Source: DAHUZL01 sp035533215
GTDB taxonomy: Bacteria; Chloroflexota; Dormibacteria; Aeolococcales; Bog-877
DNA: 64,000 bases
Direction: 5' to 3'
NCBI GenBank assembly: GCA_035533215.1
Contig: DATLUG010000005.1
Span: 1-64,000, forward strand
Shown here: positions 18,642-27,596 of the stretch, piece by piece
How the letters are laid out: every line of letters starts with the position of its first letter
Numbering within the stretch: position 1 is the first letter of the stretch
Translations under genes and position numbers: made by a program
Notes under the pieces: model-generated
The model's database searches: none
The model's input: only the letters and a program-made list of their open reading frames with translations
Told to the model about the DNA's origin: nothing

Positions 18642-19926
18642 CGGCCGTCCCCCCGAGCCGGAGATCGGCGGGCTGGACCAGGAGGTCTCCCTCCCTCACC
18701 ACGACGTCCACGTCGCGGAGGGCGGTGACGGTCGCGAGCGGGTCGCCGGGACACGCGATCAGGTCGGCCGAGGCCCCCGGGGTCACCTCACCCAGGACGC
18801 CTTCCTGCCGCAGCAGCCGGGCCGCATCCACGGTGGCGCTCCGGATCGCCTCCAGCGGGGTGAGCCCGAGCTCGACCAGGATCTCCAGCTCGCCCACTTG
18901 GGACGCTCCCAGCCAGTCGAACCCGCCGACGTCGGTGCCGAGGACAAGGGTCACCCCGGCGGCACGGCAGTTGGCGAAGGAGCGACGGTGCATGGCCGGC
19001 ACCTCGGCCCAGATGGACCCGCGCTCCGCCAGCCGGCCGTCCAGGATCTCCCGGGTCACCAGCAGGGTCGGCACCAGGGCGATGCCGGCGGCCGCCATCC
19101 GCTCGGCGGCCGCCGGACGGATGGCGTAGCCGTGCTCGATCGAGTCGACCCCGGCCGCCACCGCCATCTCGGTGCCGGTCACCGACGCCGCGTGCGCCGC
19201 CACCGGTGCGCCCCCCGCATGGGCCTCGTCGACCAGCGCGCGCAGCTCGGCCGCGGTCCAGGTCGGGGGCGAGTCCAGATAGCCGTCGTCGGTGCGGTGC
19301 ACCCCCCGGCCCGCGCTGCAGTACACCTTGATCCAGTCCACCCCGCGGGCCAGCTGGCGGCGCACCTCACGCCGGCAGCCGGCGACGCCGTCGCACTCCG
19401 CCACCCCGACCGGGAAGGTCCAGTCGCTCCGGTAGCCGAGGATGGGGTAGGTGCCGGTGGCGCCGATCGCCGGGCCGGCCGCGAACAGCCGGGGACCGGG
19501 CACCACCCGCTCCGCGACCGCGTCCCGCAGGGCGACGTCGGCGAAGCCGGCCCCCTCGGTGCCCAGGTCGCGGAGGGTGGTGAACCCGTGTTCCAGCGCC
19601 ACCCGCATCGACCGCACCGCCCGGACCACGCGGTGGGCCGGCTCCTCCTCCAGGACCTGGTGGGCGTAGGCGGCCCGGGTGGCGTTGCCCTGGAGGAGGA
19701 CGTGGGTGTGGGCGTCGATCAAGCCGGGCAGCAGGCTGCGGTCACCGAGGTCCAGGACCGCCGCCCCAGCGGGGGGAGTCCCACCCACCTGCTGGATGCG
19801 GCCCGCGGCCATCACCACCGTCGGGTCCGGGACCCAGCGGCCAGCCCGCACGTCCAGCAGCCGGCGCGCCCGCACGGCCAGCACCCCAGGCCGCCCCGGG
19901 TCGGCCCGGGGCGCGTCGCCGCTCAT
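18634..19926 (-). CDS. Metal-dependent amidohydrolase (imidazolonepropionase-like)
   Basis: 430-residue TIM-barrel hydrolase of the amidohydrolase superfamily. Metal-site motifs appear in order: LIDAHTHVLLQGN (HxH), WIKVYCSAG (a lysine at the usual carboxylated position), PVAAHAAS, SIEHGY and LGTDVGG (final Asp). The N- and C-terminal beta-sandwich pieces are present (LLPGLIDAHTH preceded by LDLGDR; ADLIACPGDPLA). Many relatives are dipeptidases or prolidases, so a peptidase or amidase role is likely but not resolved. The ATG at 19924-19926 is preceded by GGAGGGGACGGG. It overlaps the asparaginase gene downstream. Confidence 0.87.
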   Translation of the reverse strand: MSGDAPRADPGRPGVLAVRARRLLDVRAGRWVPDPTVVMAAGRIQQVGGTPPAGAAVLDLGDRSLLPGLIDAHTHVLLQGNATRAAYAHQVLEEEPAHRVVRAVRSMRVALEHGFTTLRDLGTEGAGFADVALRDAVAERVVPGPRLFAAGPAIGATGTYPILGYRSDWTFPVGVAECDGVAGCRREVRRQLARGVDWIKVYCSAGRGVHRTDDGYLDSPPTWTAAELRALVDEAHAGGAPVAAHAASVTGTEMAVAAGVDSIEHGYAIRPAAAERMAAAGIALVPTLLVTREILDGRLAERGSIWAEVPAMHRRSFANCRAAGVTLVLGTDVGGFDWLGASQVGELEILVELGLTPLEAIRSATVDAARLLRQEGVLGEVTPGASADLIACPGDPLATVTALRDVDVVVREGDLLVQPADLRLGGTAGA

Positions 19927-20060
19927 CCCGTCCCCTCCCCGGTCTGCCGCCGACCCAGCCGGCGCGGCCGTGGCCACGCCGGCCGAGCCTGGCACCGCGC
20001 CGAGAGCCGTGTCAAGGCGCGGAGGCGGCGGCCGGGCCGGCCCGGGCCGCCGGGGCGGTG

Positions 20061-20125
20061 CCGGGTCAGGCGGGGCCGGGTCAGGCGGGGCCGGATCAGC
20101 CTGGGCCGGATCAGCCTGGGCCGGG
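20061..20125. repeat. Four 15-bp tandem repeats at the mazG 3' end
   Basis: Two copies of CCGGGTCAGGCGGGG are followed by two copies of CCGGATCAGCCTGGG and a partial fifth. The mazG stop codon lies inside the fourth copy. Because the period is a multiple of three, each copy carries a stop triplet in the mazG frame, so losing a copy would not extend the protein much. Confidence 0.9.
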
Positions 20126-20923
20126 ACCGTCGCCGGCCTCGACCCAGGCCCGCTCCCACTCCGCGCCCGACGCCAGCGTCGCCGACCGGCCGCCGGCGCG
20201 CAGGCCGGCCTCGCTGCGGCCGACCCGGGCCCGGTGCGCCTCCGCATGCCGGCGCAGCGCCCGCTCGGGGTCGACCCCCAGCTGGCGCGCCAGCGCGACG
20301 ACGGCGAAGAGCAGCGTCCCCACGGCCGCCGCCGGGCCTTCCTCGCCCGCGTCCGCGGCCGTCCCCGGGCCGGGCGCCACCGCGTCCAGGTGGTCGAGCG
20401 CTGCCGCCACCGCACGCCGGGCCGCCGCCGGGGTCGGGGTCCGGTCCAGCCCCACCCGGGCGGGACGGCGCTGGACGGCGAGGGCCAGCGACAACGCCGG
20501 GAGCGTCGGCGGCACCCCGTCGAGCAGTGAGAGTCGGTCCCCCCGCTCGGCCGCCTTGAGCCGCTCCCAGGTCTCGAGCACGGCCCCCGCGTCGGCCAGC
20601 CGGGTCCCCCCGAAGACATGCGGGTGCCGCCGCACCATCTTGGCGTCGGCCGCGGCGGCGACCGTGCCCAGGTCGAAGGCGCCCCGCTCCGCCGCCACCA
20701 CCGCGTGCATCGCCACCTGCAGGAGGACGTCGCCGAGCTCCTCGGCCAGCGCCCGCTCGTCGCCCGCCTCGATCGCCGCCACCGTCTCGTGGGTCTCCTC
20801 CTCCAGGAAGGGCGCAAGGGTGGCGTGGGTCTGCTGGCGGTCCCAGGGACAGCCGCCTTCGGCGCGGAGCCGCTCCACCGTCTCGACCAGGGCGCGCAGG
20901 TCGGCGGCCGTCCGCTCATCCAC
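20111..20923 (-). CDS. mazG: Nucleoside triphosphate pyrophosphohydrolase MazG
   Basis: Hydrolyses NTPs and dNTPs to monophosphate and pyrophosphate, as nucleotide-pool sanitation. The 270-residue protein has GGCPWDRQQTHATL at the start, the first metal-binding helix EEETHE, the second EELGDVLLQVAMHA, and a second, weaker MazG-like domain in the C-terminal half (VGTLLFAVVALARQLGVDPE). The order and length are standard. The start GTG 20921-20923 overlaps the mfd stop by eight bases. mfd-mazG adjacency is common in Gram-positive-type bacteria and hints at a link with DNA repair. Confidence 0.93.
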   Translation of the reverse strand: MDERTAADLRALVETVERLRAEGGCPWDRQQTHATLAPFLEEETHETVAAIEAGDERALAEELGDVLLQVAMHAVVAAERGAFDLGTVAAAADAKMVRRHPHVFGGTRLADAGAVLETWERLKAAERGDRLSLLDGVPPTLPALSLALAVQRRPARVGLDRTPTPAAARRAVAAALDHLDAVAPGPGTAADAGEEGPAAAVGTLLFAVVALARQLGVDPERALRRHAEAHRARVGRSEAGLRAGGRSATLASGAEWERAWVEAGDGPGPG

Positions 20924-23900
20924 CCGGGCCGGCCTCCACCCGGCGGAGCCGCCCCAGCTCCCGCAGCACCTCTAGCAGGCGATCGACCCAGGCCGCGCCC
21001 ACGACGGCGCGGTGCAGCCGGAGCCGGGTCGGTCCCCAGCTCACCTGGCGGCCGAACTGGGCGGCGACCGACTGCAGCCGCTCGGTCTCGCCGCGCTCGA
21101 ACTGGAGCACGACGTCGTTCCCGTCGGTCTCCACCTGGACCACCCCGACCGCCGCGGCCAGCAGTCGCACCCGCAGGGTCGCGACCAGGTTGGCCGCCGG
21201 CGGCGGCAGCGGCCCGAAGCGCTGTCGGAGGGTGCGGGCGGCCAGCTCCAGCTCGGTCTCGGTGGCGGCGGCGGCGAGGTCCTGGTAGGTGCGCAGGCGG
21301 AGCCGCTCGTCGTCCACGTACGACGCCGGCAGGAGGGCGGCGAGGGGGAGCCTGACCGCCACCTGGGAGGGCGACTCCCGCACCGGCTGTCCCTGGAGCT
21401 CGCCCACCGCCTGACGGAGGAGGTGGTTGTAGAGCTCCAGGCCGACGGCGGCGATCTCCCCGTGCTGGGCCTCGCCGAGGACGTTGCCGGCGCCGCGGAT
21501 CTCGAGGTCCCGCAGGGCCAGGGTGAAGCCCGCCCCCAGGTCCTGCAGGTCCTCGATGACGTCGAGGCGCTTGTCGGCCCGCTCGGTGAGGGTGCGGGCG
21601 GGGTCGTAGAGGAGGTAGGCGTAGGCGCGCTGGCCGCCGCGGCCCACCCGGCCCCGGAGCTGGTAGAGCTGGGCCAGCCCCAGGCGGGTGGCATCGTCGA
21701 TGACGATGGTGTTGACGTTGGCGATGTCGAGACCGCTCTCGACGATGGTGGTGCAGCACAGGATGTCCACCTCGCCGCCCATGAACTGCACCATCACCTT
21801 TGCCAGCTCGGCCTCCGGCATCTGGCCGTGGGCGACGGCCACCCTCGCCTCCGGCAGGAGCTGGCGCAGCCGGGCCGCCTCGCGGGCGATCGTCTGGACC
21901 CGATTGTGCACGTAGTACACCTGGCCGCCGCGGCTCAGCTCCCGCAGACAGACGTCGCGGATCAGGTCGCTGGCCTTGGCGGTGACGTAGGTCTTGATCG
22001 GGACACGGTCCTCGGGCGGGGTGCGGATCACCGACAGGTCGCGGATGCCGCTGAGCGCCATGTGGAGGGTGCGGGGGATCGGCGTCGCGCTGAGGGAGAG
22101 GACGTCGACGGCGGTGCGCAGCTGCTTGAAGCGCTCCTTCTGCCTCACCCCGAAGCGCTGCTCCTCGTCGAGGACCACCAGGCCCAGGTTCTTGAAGGCG
22201 ACATCGGGCTGGAGCAGCCGGTGGGTCCCGATCACGATGTCGACGCTGCCCGCCCGCAGCCCCAGCAGGACCGACGCCGCCTCGGCCTCGGTGCGCATCC
22301 GCGAGAGCGCCTCCACCCGCACCGGGAAGGCGCGCAGTCGCTCCGAGAAGGTGAGGTGGTGCTGCTGGGCCAGCACCGTGGTCGGCACCAGCACCGCCAC
22401 CTGGAACCCCTCCTGGGCGGCCTTGAAGGCCGCCCGCACGGCGATCTCGGTCTTGCCGAACCCCACGTCCCCGCAGAGCAGCCGGTCCATCGGCCGCGGT
22501 GACTCCATGTCCCGCTTGATGTCGTCGAGGACCAGCAGCTGGTCCTTGGTCTCCTCGTAGGGGAAGGCCGCCTCCAGCTCGGCCTGCCAGCGGCTGTCCT
22601 CGGCGAAGGCGTGGCCGGTCACCTCCAAACGGCTGGCGTACAGCTCGACGAGGTCCTTGGCGATGGCGTCCACCCGTCGGCGCACCCGCTGGCGGGTGCG
22701 CTCCCACTCCCCGGTGCCGAGCCGGCTGAGCTGGGGATGGGCATCGCCGCCGCCCACGTATCGGTCGACCCGGTCGAGGTGCTCGACCGGCACGTAGAGG
22801 CGGTGGCCCTCGGCGTACTCCAGCTGCATGTACTCGTGGGCCCCGTCGCCCTCGGCGACCCGCTGCATCGCCAGGAACCGCCCGATGCCGTGGTCGCGGT
22901 GGACGACGAGGTCACCGGGCTGGAGCTGGAGCTGGAAGGCCCGGGCGGCCGTGGGAGCGCTGGCGGCGGTGCGCATCCGGCCACCGAGGCTGGACTCGGC
23001 CCGACGCGCGCCCCTGGTCAGGATCGAGGTCCGCCGCTTGCCGCCCCCGAAGAGGTCGGTGTCGGTGTGGACCCACAGCCCCGCCTCGGCGAGCCCGAGG
23101 CCGCCCCGGAGCTCCCCGGGGGCGACCAGCAGGGTGCCGTCCGGAAGCGGGGTCGTCCGGCCGTCGAGGCTGTCGACCGCCCGGGGGTCGAGGCCGGCCT
23201 CGGTGGCGAGCTCGACCACGCGGTCCTCTTGCCGGCTCACGACCACCACCGCCATCCGGGCCCGGGTGGCGTCGCGCACGTGGGCGGCGAACGCCTGGAA
23301 GTCATCGGCGAAGCTGGGGCTGGCATGGGGCGCCCACTCCACCACCGCGGCGGCCGTGGTGGCGGAGCCGGAGCCCGCCTCGCGGCGCAGGTCGATCGTG
23401 CCACGTCCGGCGAGGCGGTCGAGGAGGCTGGCGAGGTCCGCCAACCCGGGGCCGATCGCCTCCGGCAGCTCGCCCCGCGCGACCTCGCCGGACCGGACCT
23501 CCAGCACCTCGGCCTCCCAGCGCTCGGCGCCGCGCCCCAGGCGGGCCCGGTCGTCGACGAGGATCACCGAGCGGTCGGGCAGGTGGTCGACCAGGGTCAC
23601 GGCCGGGTCGAGGAGGAGGGGCGCGAGCCCGGCCGCCCCGTCGCCGACCGTCCCCGCCGCAAGCGCCTCGAGGTCGCGCGCCCAGCGGTCGGCCACGTCG
23701 GCCCGCAGCCGCGGGGCGGGCGCCATCGCCAGCAGCGCGCGAGCGCGCTGCACGCTGGCAGGGTCCAGGGGCAGCTCCCGCACCGGGGTCAGCTCCACCT
23801 GCGCGACCGGGCCGGCCGAGCCCTGCGACTCGGCGTCGACGTGCCAGAGCCCCTCCACCACGTCTCCGAACCACTCCGCCCGCCAGGGCCGGCGCTCCAG

Positions 23901-24515
23901 GAGCGGGAACACGTCGAGGATCCCGCCCCGGCGCGCGAACGTGCCGGGGGCCGACGCGACCGCCTCCCTGCGGTAGCCGAGGGCCACCAGCTCCGCCACC
24001 AGGCCCTCCAGGGTGATCGCTGCGCCCACCTCCAGCCGGCGGACCCGCTCCCCAACCCACGCCGGCGCCAGGGTCGGGCGCAGCAGCGCCGGCAGCGAGC
24101 TCACCACCACCCGCGGCTGGGGCGTGCGAAGGGCGAGCAGGGTGCGCAGCCGGAAGCGGAGCGCCTCGTCCCCGGGGGCGACCCGGTCGAACGGGAGCGT
24201 GTCGAGGGCAGGGAAGAGGAGGGGCGGGGGCCGGTCCTCGGCCAGCCACGGCTGGCCCTCGCTCCAGGCCGCCTCCGGGTCCGCCACCACGGCGAGGACC
24301 GTCGTGCCCAGCTCCTCGGCGCACCACCACGCGACCAGGGCCACCGCCCCGTGGGGCACCCCGGCCAGCACCAGGGGCCTTCGATCGCCACCTCCCCACT
24401 GGCCGACGGCCGCCAGCGCGGCGACCCGGCCCAGCCGCTGGTGCAAGGACGGCGCCGCCACCCTGCCGGCCGGGCCGGGCGCCGGCAGCAGCACCGGGGC
24501 CCTGCGGGTGCTCAC
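20916..24515 (-). CDS. mfd: Transcription-repair coupling factor
   Basis: DNA translocase that removes RNA polymerase stalled at lesions and recruits UvrA. The 1,199-residue length is typical. The N-terminal UvrB-like modules (YRREAVASAPGTFARRGG) are followed by the RNA-polymerase-interacting domain (GDLVVHRDHGIGRF). The RecG-like motor has Walker A GDVGFGKTEIA, the DEEQ box VLDEEQRFGV, TATPIPRTL, and motifs V/VI with ESGLDIANVN and QLRGRVGR. The C-terminal D7 domain begins near SPSQVAVRLPLAALLP. The start GTG 24513-24515 overlaps the pth stop (GTGA). Confidence 0.96.
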   Translation of the reverse strand: MSTRRAPVLLPAPGPAGRVAAPSLHQRLGRVAALAAVGQWGGGDRRPLVLAGVPHGAVALVAWWCAEELGTTVLAVVADPEAAWSEGQPWLAEDRPPPLLFPALDTLPFDRVAPGDEALRFRLRTLLALRTPQPRVVVSSLPALLRPTLAPAWVGERVRRLEVGAAITLEGLVAELVALGYRREAVASAPGTFARRGGILDVFPLLERRPWRAEWFGDVVEGLWHVDAESQGSAGPVAQVELTPVRELPLDPASVQRARALLAMAPAPRLRADVADRWARDLEALAAGTVGDGAAGLAPLLLDPAVTLVDHLPDRSVILVDDRARLGRGAERWEAEVLEVRSGEVARGELPEAIGPGLADLASLLDRLAGRGTIDLRREAGSGSATTAAAVVEWAPHASPSFADDFQAFAAHVRDATRARMAVVVVSRQEDRVVELATEAGLDPRAVDSLDGRTTPLPDGTLLVAPGELRGGLGLAEAGLWVHTDTDLFGGGKRRTSILTRGARRAESSLGGRMRTAASAPTAARAFQLQLQPGDLVVHRDHGIGRFLAMQRVAEGDGAHEYMQLEYAEGHRLYVPVEHLDRVDRYVGGGDAHPQLSRLGTGEWERTRQRVRRRVDAIAKDLVELYASRLEVTGHAFAEDSRWQAELEAAFPYEETKDQLLVLDDIKRDMESPRPMDRLLCGDVGFGKTEIAVRAAFKAAQEGFQVAVLVPTTVLAQQHHLTFSERLRAFPVRVEALSRMRTEAEAASVLLGLRAGSVDIVIGTHRLLQPDVAFKNLGLVVLDEEQRFGVRQKERFKQLRTAVDVLSLSATPIPRTLHMALSGIRDLSVIRTPPEDRVPIKTYVTAKASDLIRDVCLRELSRGGQVYYVHNRVQTIAREAARLRQLLPEARVAVAHGQMPEAELAKVMVQFMGGEVDILCCTTIVESGLDIANVNTIVIDDATRLGLAQLYQLRGRVGRGGQRAYAYLLYDPARTLTERADKRLDVIEDLQDLGAGFTLALRDLEIRGAGNVLGEAQHGEIAAVGLELYNHLLRQAVGELQGQPVRESPSQVAVRLPLAALLPASYVDDERLRLRTYQDLAAAATETELELAARTLRQRFGPLPPPAANLVATLRVRLLAAAVGVVQVETDGNDVVLQFERGETERLQSVAAQFGRQVSWGPTRLRLHRAVVGAAWVDRLLEVLRELGRLRRVEAGPGG

Positions 24516-25174
24516 CTCGATGGGACCCCACCATCGCCGGCGCCGATGCCGTCGCCGGCCCCCCCGCCGGCGTTGAACGTGTCCATCGCCGCGGTCAGCC
24601 CGGTCTCCGCGACCGCGATGACCGCGTCCGCCGCCCGCGCCATGATCGCCGGCCACCGGCTCCGGTCCTGGCCCTCCGGGCGGCTGAGGACGTAGTCGAT
24701 CGCGTCCTCGCCCACGGGCGGCCGCCCGATGCCGATCCGCAGCCGGATGAAGTCCGCGCTCCGCCAGGCCGCCTGCAGCGAGCGGACGCCGTTGTGGCCG
24801 CCGGCACCACCGCCCCGGCGCAGGCGGAGGCGGCCGAGGGCGAGGTCCAGATCGTCGTGGACGACGATCGCCTGGGCCGGCGGAACCTGCTCCTGGGTGG
24901 TCAGCTGGACGCCGGCGCGACCCGATTCGTTCATGTAGGTGAGCGGCTTGGCGAGGGTCCAGCGCCGGCCCGAGACGTCGACGCGGCCGACCACCGCGGC
25001 TCGCTCGCGGCGGTCCACCCGGGTGCCCAGCCGACGGGCCAGCTCGTCGACCGCGTCCCAGCCGGCGTTGTGGCGGGTGTGGGCATAGTCGGCGCCGGGG
25101 TTGCCGAGCCCCAGCACCAGCACCCGCTCCCGGCCATCGACGGCAGACTTCGGCGTCGGGCGACGCCACCTCAC
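24512..25174 (-). CDS. pth: peptidyl-tRNA hydrolase
   Basis: Releases tRNA from peptidyl-tRNAs that drop off the ribosome. Motifs are VLGLGNPGADYAHTRHNAGW (catalytic His), LAKPLTYMNESG, VVHDDLDLALGRLRL (Asp) and GGGAGGHNGVRS. The 220-residue length includes a Gly-rich C-terminal tail. The start GTG 25172-25174 overlaps the ybeY stop. A second in-frame GTG 11 codons later (VDGRERVL) lies nearer the conserved start and remains possible. It sits in an unbroken chain: rpsU, ybeY, pth, mfd, mazG. Confidence 0.94.
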   Translation of the reverse strand: MRWRRPTPKSAVDGRERVLVLGLGNPGADYAHTRHNAGWDAVDELARRLGTRVDRRERAAVVGRVDVSGRRWTLAKPLTYMNESGRAGVQLTTQEQVPPAQAIVVHDDLDLALGRLRLRRGGGAGGHNGVRSLQAAWRSADFIRLRIGIGRPPVGEDAIDYVLSRPEGQDRSRWPAIMARAADAVIAVAETGLTAAMDTFNAGGGAGDGIGAGDGGVPSR

Positions 25175-25710
25175 CCGGGATCGGCCCCCGCCGCGACCGG
25201 GCGCTGCTCGTCGGCTCCCACGGTGGCGGGCGGGACCAGCGCCGGGACGGCGGGCGCGGCGGCGTCCCGGCGGGCCGCGTCGGCGGCGAGGAGGCGGCGG
25301 GTCGCCCGGGTCATCGCCAGGGCCCGCGCCGCCGTGTCGTGGTCGTGCCCGCACAGGTGGAGCAGCCCGTGGACGGCGAGGAGGCGGAGCTCGTCCTCGG
25401 GCGGCCGGTCGGCCACCTCGGCCTGGCTGATCGCGCGCTCCACCGAGATGGCGAGATCGCCCAGGATGGAGCCGTGGGCCGGGCCGCCCCCATCCTGCCG
25501 GGTGGGGAAGGCGAGCACGTCGGTGGGCCGGTCCTCGCCCAGGAACGCTCGGCTGAGCGCCCGCAGCTCGCGATCGTCGGCGCAGCGGCAGGTGACCCGC
25601 CACCCCGACCGCCCGAGGGACCGCAGGCACCGGCCGAGGAGGCCGGCCAGCTGGGCGCGCGCCACCGCGGTGCGCGCGGACACCGCCAGCGACGGCACGG
25701 TCTGGATCAC
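25171..25710 (-). CDS. ybeY: Endoribonuclease YbeY
   Basis: Metal-dependent RNase involved in 16S rRNA 3'-end maturation and ribosome quality control. The 179-residue protein has the PTDVLAFP motif and the zinc signature HGLLHLCGHDH (three His), followed by an Ala/Pro-rich tail. The start GTG 25708-25710 is the only reasonable one after rpsU, 28 bases downstream of its stop. It overlaps pth at a GTGA junction. Its place directly after a ribosomal protein gene fits its role. Confidence 0.92.
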   Translation of the reverse strand: MIQTVPSLAVSARTAVARAQLAGLLGRCLRSLGRSGWRVTCRCADDRELRALSRAFLGEDRPTDVLAFPTRQDGGGPAHGSILGDLAISVERAISQAEVADRPPEDELRLLAVHGLLHLCGHDHDTAARALAMTRATRRLLAADAARRDAAAPAVPALVPPATVGADEQRPVAAGADPG

Positions 25711-25738
25711 GACCGCGTCGCCGCCGGGGTCGGCCCGC

Positions 25739-25921
25739 TCAGCCCTGCTTGGCGCGTCGCTTGCGGGCCGCGAGGAGCTTCTTCTTGCGACGGACGCTCG
25801 GCTTCTCGTAGTACTCGCGTCGCCGCACCTCGGAGAGGATGCCGTTCTGCTTGATCTTCTTGTTGAAACGGCGGAGCGCGCTCTCGAACGTCTCGCCGTC
25901 TCGGAGCTTGACCTCCGACAG
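25739..25921 (-). CDS. rpsU: 30S ribosomal protein S21 (apparent CTG start)
   Basis: 60-residue basic protein of the small subunit. It reads SEVKLRDGETFESALRRFN, then KKIKQNGILSEVRRREYYEK, and ends KRRAKQG, a complete S21. In this frame there is a TGA three codons before the Ser codon and no ATG, GTG or TTG. The only codon at the start position is CTG (25919-25921). A perfect AAGGAGG Shine-Dalgarno at 25931-25937 lies nine bases before that CTG, which is ideal spacing. S21 is absent from most actinomycetes, so its presence is informative about the lineage. ybeY follows 28 bases on. Confidence 0.88.
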   Translation of the reverse strand: MSEVKLRDGETFESALRRFNKKIKQNGILSEVRRREYYEKPSVRRKKKLLAARKRRAKQG

Positions 25922-26006
25922 GGAACCTCACCTCCTTCGATGCCGCGCCCGCGCGGCAGCCTCCCGGCCGCCGCCGGTCCAAGCCGGGCCGGACGGGCAG
26001 GCAGCG

Positions 26007-26012
26007 ATTCTA
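26007..26012 (-). promoter_or_regulatory. Candidate -10 for the rpsU operon
   Basis: TAGAAT on the minus strand, the only AT-rich hexamer near rpsU. A transcript would start about 78 bases before the coding region. No -35 is evident. Confidence 0.45.
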
Positions 26013-26305
26013 CCCTGCGGGCGCGGCGGACGGGGCCGTGGCCCACCGCGCGGGGTGGCCCGGGCGGGGTGGCCGAGGCTGGTGGGCCAGCGGGACCGGG
26101 CCCAGCCCATGCAGCCCAGGCTGTGGTCCACGACGACGGGGTGCTCGGATGGGGCCGCCACGACTCCCACAGCGCTCCGATCCGCCCGCAGCGCCGCGTC
26201 GGTGTCGCCACTCCGGCCGCCCGAGTGGGGCCGCCGACACGCGCCTCGTGACGACGGCGGGGCCCCCGCACCTCGGAGCCCCGGGGTCGCGCGGTCCGGA
26301 CAGGG
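26013..26305. other. Gap without a recognisable gene
   Basis: About 290 bases upstream of the rpsU promoter. Open frames on both strands are low-complexity and match nothing I know. It adjoins the matrixin-like remnant and probably belongs to the same decayed patch. Confidence 0.5.
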
Positions 26306-27070
26306 TCACACCGCGGCGGGAGCTGAGCGGGGCTCGATCGGGCAGCCCGCCATGGCGGCGGTCGCGGCGAGATCCGGCTGACCCAGGGCGTCGACCGGCA
26401 CCGGCCAGTCGCCCCATTCCATCCCTGACCCGGGCGCGGTCACCCCCATCAGCCCTTCAGCCACCCCGATGAGCTGGCGGATGGGGTGGCGAACCCGCAG
26501 GGTGTGGGCGATCAGGGTCCGCCAGCACCGCGTGCCCTCCAGGGACGTGAGCATCTCGTGCTGGCCGGCCGGTCGAGCGTTCCAGCCGACGTCGATGTGC
26601 TCGAGCCCGGTACTGGCCATCGGTGGTCGGCCGCACCCGGCGGCGATGGGGACGAGCCGCACCGTGGCATCGGCCTGCCCGCTGGGGAAGAGCCGATCGG
26701 GCATCCACCCGACGGTGCCTCCCGCGGACGATCGTGCCATCGTGACGTCCACGCCGAGGGCGCGCGCCTGTCCCACCGTCAAGGCCAACTGGGTGTCCAC
26801 CCGTCTCGGCACCGACGGCGTGGCCGCGAACACGATCGGCTGGCAGCGGCGACCCCACCGCGCGCCCACCGGCAGCGGGAGGCCCAGTAGCCCGCGAACG
26901 TGAAGGAGCCCGGGTGTCCCGGGACCTGGAGGGGGTTGGGCTGCGCGAGGGCGGGGATGCCCCCTGTCAGCACGGCCCCAGCCGCCAGCAGACCCGCCGC
27001 GGCCAGGCGGCCGATCGCGGGCCGCCCGGATCCGGGCCGAGGGACGGGCAGCAGCGGGTCACCCCGGGTA
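26306..27070 (-). pseudogene. Decayed secreted matrixin-like metalloprotease gene
   Basis: Two frames together read like one secreted protein. The upstream frame holds a signal peptide, IGRLAAAGLLAAGAVLTGG then IPALAQPN, and stops making sense after FTFAGYW. One base out of register, the next frame continues with ARWGRRCQPIVFAATPSVP and later TGLEHIDVGWN, WRTLIAHTLRVRHPIRQL and DALGQPDLAATAAMAGC, ending at 26306. Order and spacing match actinobacterial matrixins: an RW..C.PI strand, the zinc helix, then a G..DLA..A...GC end. The zinc site HExxHxxGxxH is destroyed (HTLRVRHPIRQ), and no start codon precedes the signal peptide. Matrixin origin is inference from pattern. Confidence 0.5.
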
Positions 27071-27596
27071 CGCTGCGGCGTCGGTGCCGGCCGTGGCCGC
27101 TGGTGGACGTGGCACCAAGACACCCGGGTACCGCGCCCCGCCCCCCCTGGTCCAGGTGCGAGCCTGGGTGCGGCCGCCGCGACGGTCCGCGCGGTGAGGG
27201 CCCGAGCGAGGGCCGGCCCGACGTCGGCGGGGCTCGGTCCTGGATCCCGACGCGGACAACCCGTGATCCGGCGATGCGCCCGGCCTCCCTCCGTCACCGA
27301 CGGGATGCGCCGTGGCGCCGAGCGGCGGCACCACCTGAGCCGTGACGCTGGCACCGATCCGGGTCACCTGTTGCCGACCAGCGCCTGCGGCTGGCACCGG
27401 GGCGCCGGCCTCTGGTCGCACATCGGCGTGCCGCTGGGCTGGGCGGATGCCGCGGCAGCCCGCCCGTTTCCGATCCGCCCGCACCCGTCCCATCCAGGCC
27501 CGGTCGCTCACCGCGATGGTCGGCTCCGGGGTCCAACGCCCCCGGAGGACCGCCGCGGGGGGGTGGCGCCGGTGGGACCACGTCGCGCCGCCGCCG
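27071..27596. other. Gap without a recognisable gene
   Basis: About 525 bases with Arg/Pro/Gly-rich frames only. No RNA gene, hairpin terminator or promoter stands out. It is likely part of the decayed patch that starts near 26 kb. Confidence 0.5.

Noticed and set aside
18634..22707. 1,357-codon minus-strand frame
   Set aside because: Only the part from 19926 down to 18634 is a real amidohydrolase; the rest is an out-of-frame reading of mfd and mazG.
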